The position numbers were made by a program, and so were the translations under genes. From contig CM043952.1 in NCBI GenBank assembly GCA_014529385.2, positions 71,824,799 to 71,888,798 on the forward strand: a stretch of 64,000 bases of DNA. The letters are read 5' to 3'. Below the pieces are notes generated by a model. That model did no database searches. It saw nothing but the letters and a program-made list of their open reading frames with translations, and was not told the DNA's origin. Shown piece after piece: positions 57,033-64,000 of this stretch (its first letter is position 1; the number at the start of each line of letters is the position of its first letter). The DNA comes from Adiantum capillus-veneris (lineage: Eukaryota > Streptophyta > Polypodiopsida > Polypodiales > Pteridaceae).

Positions 57033-57491
57033 TTAGAACCACTCGCCTGCAAATGAAGAAGTAAGAAAATACCACTCTAGGTTTTCTTCTTCAGCTATCC
57101 AAGCTTCAATGAGGTCTCGATTTGTTTGATCAAAACAAAAAGGTAGACTATTGATGAGCTCTAAGAAGGGTTGAAATTCTTCAAAGCTAAGGCGATAAAC
57201 GTAAATCTCTAGAACTTCATTTTTTGGATCCAAAAGAGCAACCACGTCCCAAGTGATAAATTGCACTTGCTCTACAATTCTCAGCGCATAAGCGGTTTGT
57301 ATAAAAACTACATCTTCATGCTCGTCGAAGGCCGTGAGAAAGTAGCAATTGACTAGGAGCTCCTTTCCTTCGAGTTCCACACAGTCGGAGTGAGGCAACC
57401 TTCTCACAATTTCATAAAGAACATCCTCATCAAGTCCAATCAAGTTTGGAAGATTTAAAGACTCCACTTGTGCTACAAAATTCCTGGACAA
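57033..57491 (-). CDS. E3 pre-gag ORF c (152 aa), F-box-like start
   Basis: An intact ORF between PBS and gag. It is a paralogue of the next ORF upstream (57538-58110): both share RRLPH near the front, an ALR(I/L)V block, (L/R)L(S/T)F(E/G)EF and INSLPF. The front, LIGLDEDVLYEIVRRLPHSD, resembles the LPxDxxxxIxxRLP pattern of F-box proteins, but this is short and uncertain. The protein is acidic. No known Gag, Env or enzyme domain. May be a captured and duplicated host gene. Confidence 0.6.
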   Translation of the reverse strand: MSRNFVAQVESLNLPNLIGLDEDVLYEIVRRLPHSDCVELEGKELLVNCYFLTAFDEHEDVVFIQTAYALRIVEQVQFITWDVVALLDPKNEVLEIYVYRLSFEEFQPFLELINSLPFCFDQTNRDLIEAWIAEEENLEWYFLTSSFAGEWF

Positions 57492-57537
57492 AAACTCCTT
57501 AGGATTATGGTTAAATCATTCAAAAGCATAAAGAGAT

Positions 57538-58110
57538 TTACAATGTCTCTATGAACAAAGTGTCATAGAAAGTAGAGAAGGATGAGAATTTATACAAATT
57601 TGCAATCTTCTCTATGCTCTCTTTATTAAGACAAGCTCTGAATAGCTCCCTATCTCCTTTGTTGAAAGCGAAAGGAAGACTATTAATAAGACGCAAATGA
57701 GGGAAAAATTCACCAAATGTGAGTCTATGAAGCATGAACTCTGGCCGCAAGTTTCCTGAAGAGTCTTCCTCAATGGTGAAATGCACTCGCCAAACGCCAA
57801 ATTTCACTCTATTTACCAATCTTAGGGCACACACTAGTTGGATGAATGCGCGGTCTTCCTTAGTGCCCAACAACAAGAGGAAAATGGAATCCACGCGTAG
57901 GACCTTTCGTCTTAACTTCACCACTCTCTTGTTATGAGGGAGACGCCTTCCTACTTGCTCCTGCAACTCAATTGGTAATAGAGCTAGATCTCTAAGGATT
58001 GAACTTTCATTGCACACACATTCCCTGTTAGAACAAATGATCGTTTTTGTTTCTTGTAACAACTTGGACAAAGAAAAAACAAACATACACACTATTTTGC
58101 CGGGCTGCAC
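57538..58110 (-). CDS. E3 pre-gag ORF b (190 aa), paralogue of ORF c
   Basis: Intact. After about 40 leader residues it reads LALLPIELQEQVGRRLPH, then CALRLVNRVKFGVWRV, HRLTFGEFFPHLRLINSLPF and a C-terminal ACLNKES. It aligns end to end with ORF c with different surface residues, so the pair is an old tandem duplication. Starts 6 bp after the stop of the RIN-type ORF. Function unknown. Confidence 0.6.
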   Translation of the reverse strand: MQPGKIVCMFVFSLSKLLQETKTIICSNRECVCNESSILRDLALLPIELQEQVGRRLPHNKRVVKLRRKVLRVDSIFLLLLGTKEDRAFIQLVCALRLVNRVKFGVWRVHFTIEEDSSGNLRPEFMLHRLTFGEFFPHLRLINSLPFAFNKGDRELFRACLNKESIEKIANLYKFSSFSTFYDTLFIETL

Positions 58111-58116
58111 TTTATT

Positions 58117-58335
58117 TTAAAATAAAATGAACACATGTACATCAAAAGAAGTGTGGTAGTTGATGAGAGGTAGAATGACAGGGTTTGGTGATGCAAGAAT
58201 TTCTCCTACTCTTTGGGCACCAAACATGAACACCATTCGTTGTTGAAAATGGATCTTTCTACTAATTGCAACGTTTATTCTAATGTGTGGAGTAAAATGA
58301 AAGGGAAAAACCTCTATTCCTGGGCCATTATCCAT
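58117..58335 (-). CDS. E3 pre-gag small ORF, RIN type (72 aa)
   Basis: Same length and block order as the ORF inside the E1 LTRs: RINVAISRKIHFQQR, VFMFGAQRVGEIL, PVILPLINY, DVHVFILF. Starts MDNGPGIEVF. Intact. Its presence in the leader of a different Ty3 lineage suggests exchange of a leader module between elements or shared ancestry. Confidence 0.62.
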   Translation of the reverse strand: MDNGPGIEVFPFHFTPHIRINVAISRKIHFQQRMVFMFGAQRVGEILASPNPVILPLINYHTSFDVHVFILF

Positions 58336-58349
58336 GGCCTATGCATGTC

Positions 58350-58502
58350 CTAATGCTTAAAATAACACAAAAATATAGACGTCCTAAGAGGACCTAAAAT
58401 CCTACGAATTACCCGTTGAAATTGCAACTTAGTACTAACAATTATGTGTATCTTTTGCCTTGCAATGGGAAAGAAAGGATCATACAAACTCTCGTGATTC
58501 AT
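58350..58502 (-). pseudogene. E3 pre-gag small ORF, NQE type, truncated
   Basis: Starts MNHESLYDPFFPIARQ and contains IVSTKLQFQR, matching the NQE-type ORF of E1 (MNQEDLY, MVSTKLQFQR). After RRILGPLR about 26 codons are missing and the frame is lost. The conserved end is still visible in another frame as DVYIFVLF followed by a stop. It precedes the RIN-type ORF, the reverse of the order in E1. Confidence 0.65.
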
Positions 58503-58561
58503 GCAAACTACTTGACTATGCTAAAAGTTGATCCTACACAAAAACATACACGAGTTGTTGT

Positions 58562-58579
58562 TCCTCAGTGGGGGCACCA
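58562..58579 (-). promoter_or_regulatory. E3 primer binding site (candidate)
   Basis: In element orientation TGGTGCCCCCACTGAGGA, starting 13 bases from the LTR end. It begins with TGG as required; tRNA not assigned. Confidence 0.5.
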
Positions 58580-58592
58580 ATTTGAGGCGGTC

Positions 58593-58845
58593 CGGGGCGG
58601 GCAACAAGAAGAGCAACCTCTAGACACCCTTCAAGGCTCCCGTGCTGCTCAATGGGGCTGGGGCACAACACAACACAAACCAAAACAACAAATCCCCAGC
58701 CAAATCCCAACTACACAAGGGGCACCACCTAGTTTAAGAGCGAACTAGGACGCAAAAGAGGAGAATCGTTAGAGCAACCCACAAACAAGCAAGGAATTTA
58801 CACTAACCCTAACACCAATGGAATACTCTCACACACTAAAATACA

Positions 58846-58882
<37 letters not shown>

Positions 58883-61247
58883 TGGTGCTCGGGCTGCTTT
58901 GAAGTGTATCGTTAATGATCAAGCAAACATAAATATATATATGTAAGAAAAAGAGAGAAGGGGGAAGGGGGTGCTTGTTGCACTAATGCCTTCTTACAAA
59001 TCTGTCATGACCAATCAAAGTGAGATTAGTATTTGTTCAACATAGCCTGAGTAAATTACACCACAACAAATCACAAGAAAAAAGCCACCCCAATCACTGT
59101 CTTAAGGCCAGGGGAGTCCTCTCCACCCTGTCGCCCTCTTACAGCATGTGGGATTTATGGCTAAATTGATAACAATACCCGGAGACAAGCTATCAAGAAC
59201 TTAAATAAAACACCAAGACACTTACACATCATTATTGTCCATGACTTCACGTTGGAAGGGAGACAAGGTATCCATGCTTAGTCTAAATTCACCCTCCTTG
59301 ATTCAGAAAATGTTGGGCTTACTCTAGTAGGAGAAATGATAGATTTCCTACTCTCAATTTAATGATCACTCTCTCTTACAATGGCATAGAGTTCCCTTGC
59401 TAATCACCCCCAATACAACACATACATCTGCCTAATGCCAATGAGATTCCACTCAAGAGCTCCTTCTCAAGAGGTTGAGCTTGTCTTCTCAAGCTATAGC
59501 ATAGTGCTCTTTCTTCTCCCCCCCTTTTTGTGCTAGCTACACCCTCCTTTTATAGCAATTTTGAAGGCTAGGGTTACTCCTCTAACCATGGTTGGGTTAG
59601 ATTTTCAGCAATTTATCTAATTTCTTTTGCTTGGAATTATCAAGAAGTTGGTGGGGAAAGAGAGAGGAGAGAAATGGAGGTGATAGGACTTTTCATAGTG
59701 GGTTAGTGTTAGTAGAGTTAGTATTAATTTACAAATGGAATTGGATATTTACAATGGGAGTATCCATGTAGGATACAAATAAGGAAGAAAAAATCTTAAG
59801 AGGTAAGAAAAGGTGGATTTCTTACAAGTTTGATGCTCCAAGTGTCTTGAGTAGGGCCAATTTTGACGCTTGTTGACGGTCCACTAGCTTTGACGGTACA
59901 TTTTTTCTCCACTCTTGACCTTCCTTGAGAGACAAGGTAATTGAAGCTGAGTAATCAACCACCATGATGTTGTCTTTTAAGAGAAGAGGTTGAATTTTGT
60001 GGTTTTTTTGATAGATATGGGTAATTTGGAGGAGGAAAAATGAGACTAGGTGGTCAATTTTGGAATGGAATTGTGTGTGGGAGGTATGAGTTCACCATGG
60101 TTTCTCTTATTCTTCAAGGTTGAGGAGAAGGTGAGTAGGATGCATAGAGGAGTGGTGAGAGAGGTGGGGATGATGAGCGGAGAAGTGTGTGTGAAAGAGG
60201 AAAATGATAAAGTGGAAGAGAGAGTGTGGCTGCATAGCATGGGAAAACTAATAAAATCATAGCTCACAACTCATAGCTCAAAAAAATATGAAAAAAATTG
60301 AGGCAAAAGTTCAGCCAACGAGCTACAACTTTTGTTTGTATCACCTTTTCAAATTCGGAGAGCAAGTGAATTTTAAAAATTCAGCAAAACCGACCGTGTT
60401 TTTCCACTACACAAGGTCCTTGTGGGGTCCTTCTTTGGATGATTCTTTTGAATACCTCCAAGAGTGAGCCCTCCATAGTGCATGTATGCATGCCACCTAC
60501 CCTTGACCTTAGTTGGTAGGTCTATAATTGAAGATATTGTTGAGATCATGATATAAGTGAATAGTACAACTAAGAAAATCAAATATTGAGGGGTCTAAAA
60601 AATATGTACATGTCAAATATAAATAATATAAGTGGAAAAAATATAAAGGGGTCAAAAGAAATCTCTCTCATTATGAGGCTACCATAAAAAGATAAATATT
60701 TTTGGTGTTCTAATTTTTTAGAAAAAAAACAAAATAGATGTAGGAAGGGAAAAATCACAATAGTGAAAAAATATACACATAAATAAAACTAGTTTTTTTT
60801 GGATATTTGTTGGGGTGGAGTTACACCAAATATAAGAGAAGCTTACATGAAAATATTTCTATATGGAATAAAGAGTATGAAAAATGGTAAGAAAAATTGT
60901 GGTAATGATGAGGCAATGTACAAAGCATAAATAACACACACCTAGGTAGAAATATTTAAATAAATACCAAAATAATTATGAAAAAATCTTTTATTTAGGC
61001 CCTATATACAAAGAAATATTTACATATGCATGGGCCATAATATACTTATATTTTTTATTTTTTTGGTTCAACTAGCCCAATGACTAGCTAATTGAGGGTT
61101 TTTTATTTCAGTAAGGAGATATGGGAAAAGTCCCCTAACTCACACGCACCTATATACAGTGAAAGGGTGAGGGTAACCACAGTGTTTGAGTGATTTGATA
61201 GGGTGAGATAACTCACTATGGCAATTACAGAGAGCCGAAAAAATGGC
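58593..61247 (-). repeat. E3 5' LTR, lacking its outer 5 bp
   Basis: Partner of 49064-51729. The outer end stops at ATGGC where the other LTR has CGGCTATCA, so five terminal bases are missing. The inner end reads CG instead of CA. Confidence 0.9.
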
Positions 61248-61522
61248 GTTGGCAAGAGAGAGAGAGAGATGGTGTGAGAGAGAATTGCATGCTAGCCCGG
61301 AGTAGTAACGAGCACAAATACAAGCCAATGTTTTTTGAAAAATAATTTTTTTTAATGAAAAAGGAGGATATTATTTGCATGGCGGCAGACAAGCTCTTCG
61401 ATCTCAATCATCTCCATCTATGTTCATGGCACTACCGAAGAGCAGGAGAGAGAGAGAGAGAGAGAGAGAGAGCCTAGAGAGAGAGAAAGAGAGAAGAATA
61501 AAGTTAAGTTTAGAAGTGTGCT
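61248..61522. other. duplicated flank of E2
   Basis: Copy of 23129-23488 with shorter (GA)n tracts. No gene. Confidence 0.85.
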
Positions 61523-61798
61523 TGTTGGAGCCCCATTGGTCCAACTGTTGTAATGAGCCCATTTGTAAAGCATATCAAATTCCATTTTTTATGTCAAAGA
61601 CGTCTTATCAGTTTGATCCATTCGTCTGGATTATGTAAATACTAGTCAGTTAGTCAGGACTCAGATTTATTCCCACTTTTGTAATCATGAGCAAGAGAAC
61701 CCCATGTACATTTTTTGAGCTAAGGTGACTAAAGTATAAAAGTCACCTTAGAACCATTTTTTGAATAACATTTGAATTAATCCTGTGTCGTACGAGTC

Positions 61799-61853
<55 letters not shown>

Positions 61854-62491
61854 GTGTGTCTTATCCTCTTCGCTACGCGCTGCTCCCTCACCGGATTCAC
61901 GATGCGACCACACCACCGCGATAGTCTCTCCGAGAGCTATGCGCCCACGCCAGGCATTCGCCGTTTTGAGTTGATCGGGATCGATTCTTCCTCGAGCTTG
62001 TTTTGCTTGTAACTAGCACAAACGGTGTATGTTTTCAATAATCAAGTGCTTCATGGAATGAGAAAGAGATTACCTACACATAGATACTGATAAACTTAAG
62101 TTTCGCCCACTTTTGGATTATAACTTGTTGGTCTACCGTGACAGCATTCGAGATAGCTAGGGTTCAAATCGGTTGAGATTCGACTTATAGGTAAGTATGT
62201 CCTAGTGAGAGGATGGTGCCTAGTAAGTTTGATGCGATTCTGAGTTCATTGGACGTGTAAACTATGTTGTGAGAGTTAAGGGATAGGGTGGGTTGTATTC
62301 TACCAGGGTTAGTGATTGATGCATCATAAAAGTGTGTATGTGTAGATTGGTCTCAGCCTGATGGTCTCAGCCTGACAAGCTAACGAGATTGCCTACGTGC
62401 ACCTACGGGTTAGTCGTGTCATCGGATGATAAGTATGTTGTCTGTGTCATGCTCGTGAGTATGAATAGGGGAGTAGTTAAGCCCTAAAACA
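61523..62491 (+). repeat. second E2 5' LTR (969 bp)
   Basis: Same ends and the same upstream flank as 23489-24412. Differs by a longer (GA)n run (61802-61850) and a short internal duplication at 62349-62374 (GGTCTCAGCCTGA twice). The TATA inverted repeat at 61720-61751 is intact. Belongs to a second copy of E2 that continues beyond the window. Confidence 0.92.
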
Positions 62492-64000
62492 TTGTCGCCG
62501 CTGCCGGGGACACAAGACCTTAAGTAGGGAGATCTACGTCACTCGTGTGATGGTTAGCTTACTTTAGTTTTGACTAGAGAGAGCTTAAACTTTTAGAACA
62601 AGATCCAGGATAGAGTATCCTGAGGTCTAGTGGATAGCCAGGAAGCCTGTGTCTTGTTGAGGGTCTACGACTAGTTAGATTTAGTTAAATAGGATAATGA
62701 GGAGTTATGGTTTTTGGTTTTGAGTGCTTGTTGTACTTGTGAAGAAATAGAGTAGAAAAACGTTGTAAAACCGTAAAAAACAAACAAAAAGAAGAAACAA
62801 TAAGGTTGTTTGCGTGCCTTGAAAGAAAAACCCACCTCATATACCCTTGAAAGGGGTGAAAAGAGTCGACATTGAAATTTATGATTCAACACTCGAGAAA
62901 ACATAAAAACTGTGACCAAAACCAACAAAAGAAAAAAAAAAAAAAAAGGAAACATGTGATTGTCATAAGGAAACACTAAGTGAACCTAAAAGAGGCCAAG
63001 ATGAGATATAACCATTAGCCAAGGGTAAACTGACTATGTCATGAGGTATGACTGATGTGCACAAGTTTAAGATGCAGTGTCATCAAATTTGCATCACTTC
63101 AAGCGCAATGGAGTTGTGAATTGTCAGGGAAAAGTGAAATTTTTGAAGTTCTTGAGTTTGAGCTCAAAATAATTCCAAACTTCACAAAACATGGGGGATA
63201 GACTTGTATGGGCACAGGGAACAAGACTATGCAAAAACAAACAAAAAATTGAGTCCTTATTGCTCACTGCCTGGTCTATCGCGATAGACTGGTGAAGGTG
63301 GTGTTTGTCTAGCAACAAGCAAAAAACCCTTACACCACAATCTTAACACATCAATACAAGGGTACTCACAAAAATTGAGTGAATTTGAAGACCAATTTTG
63401 ACCCCAAAACTTCAAAACTGGTGTTTGGAGTCTGGATTCAGAGACAAGGGCAAGAAGTCTTTGACCAGATGTCCAAACAGTGCCAAAATTGGTCAATGCA
63501 CTACACAAGGGGAGACTCAACTAACTGTGGGGAAAACTTTGGAAAAAAAGCTGAAAATGAAGAAAGAGCTCAATCTATCGCGATAGACCAAGGAACTTTC
63601 TGCTGGGGAACTTTTCTTTCAAATTTTTCCTAGGGAGAGGTTTATCAGGGCCTAAATAGCAGACACACCAAAATTCAAGGCATTTAGATCACTAAAGGTC
63701 AATCTGAGGGTCAGATAGAGAATCAAGCTCTGACTGAAATACTAAAAGGGGACCAAAACCCAACCCAAGTGTCCAAACTTCACAAAACTTGAGGGATTGG
63801 CTATAGAGGGTAACTGGAACCCAAGGGTAAAGTCACAATTTTGAACTGACTTGTGCTGAGCAAACTGTCAGTCTATCGCGATAGACTAAGAAAGTAGTGA
63901 GTCAGATATTTTTTGCATTTTGTGACTATACTGCTAGAACATACTCTCTATATAGATCCCAGCCATCGTTTCATCATTGAAATTAGACCACCAGAAGACT
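62492..64000 (+). other. second E2 PBS and leader
   Basis: PBS text GTCGCCGCTGCCGGGGAC at 62494-62511. The palindrome occurs at 63274-63289, 63573-63588 (first base A) and 63871-63886, spaced 299 and 298 bp. Matches 24413-25921. Confidence 0.88.

Larger units (their letters stand above)
49064..61247 (-). mobile_element. E3: Ty3 element with dual RNase H and pre-gag ORFs
   Basis: A 12.2-kb minus-strand element with LTRs 49064-51729 and 58593-61247, PPT at 51730 and PBS near 58579. Gag, protease, RT, RNase H, a second RNase H and integrase are present with a few frameshifts. The extra RNase H with the FDGAF start places it with Tat-type Ty3 elements. Between PBS and gag are four small ORFs. 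No target duplication: left flank ACCTAT matches the empty site at 21671, but the right flank is sequence that lies 1.45 kb further on, and the last 5 bp of the right LTR are missing. Confidence 0.9.
46638..64000. repeat. large direct duplication, copy 2 (interrupted by E3)
   Basis: Second copy of 18430-25921: 46638-48180, 48181-49063, then after E3 61248-64000. It runs off the right edge still matching copy 1 at 25921. The offset between copies without the E3 insertion and indels is about 28.2 kb. Confidence 0.88.

Overview
The window is plant nuclear DNA made almost entirely of nested LTR retrotransposons. The evidence is plant Ty1/copia and Ty3 pol domains, LTRs of 0.9-2.7 kb, PBS/PPT sites, long (TA)n and (GA)n microsatellites, a tRNA-like SINE candidate and foldback elements. 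I found no intact host gene. The species cannot be named. The Ty3 types recall those of large-genome, non-seed vascular plants such as ferns, but that is a weak inference.

Layout. (1) 1-12935: a decayed minus-strand Ty1/copia element (RT, integrase, tRNA-iMet-type PBS) is split by a young minus-strand Ty3 element, E1 (1121-11378), which has 2.1-kb near-identical LTRs. (2) 12936-23488: two foldback elements, a decayed unknown gene (14965-16450), an old E1-like copy, E1b (16480-20170), unassigned DNA and a SINE-like unit. (3) 23489-45503: a plus-strand, 22-kb LTR-bounded composite, E2. It holds a gag-pol polyprotein, an internal PPT, a second leader and a separate ~1.1-kb-codon coiled-coil ORF module. 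A 2.9-kb minus-strand insert breaks its integrase. (4) 45504-49063: an LTR of an E1 relative, PR/gag remnants (E1c) and unassigned DNA. (5) 49064-61247: a minus-strand Ty3 element with dual RNase H, E3, with 2.67-kb LTRs. (6) 61248-64000: a second copy of the 5' flank, 5' LTR and leader of E2.

The segment 18430-25921 recurs in direct orientation at 46638-64000, interrupted there by E3 and by deletions. This fits a tandem duplication with a unit of about 28 kb, whose junction lies near 46.63 kb. E3 inserted after the duplication.

The most unusual content is in the retroelement leaders. E1 (inside its LTRs) and E3 (between PBS and gag) carry members of one family of about 70-residue small ORFs. 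E3 carries two further paralogous pre-gag ORFs with an F-box-like N-terminus. E2 leaders carry a perfect 16-bp palindrome, GTCTATCGCGATAGAC, repeated mostly at 298-299 bp spacing within strongly diverged flanking sequence. The E2 LTR holds its TATA box in the loop of an 11-bp perfect inverted repeat. E2 pol has two tandem integrase zinc domains and a second retropepsin-like domain behind integrase.
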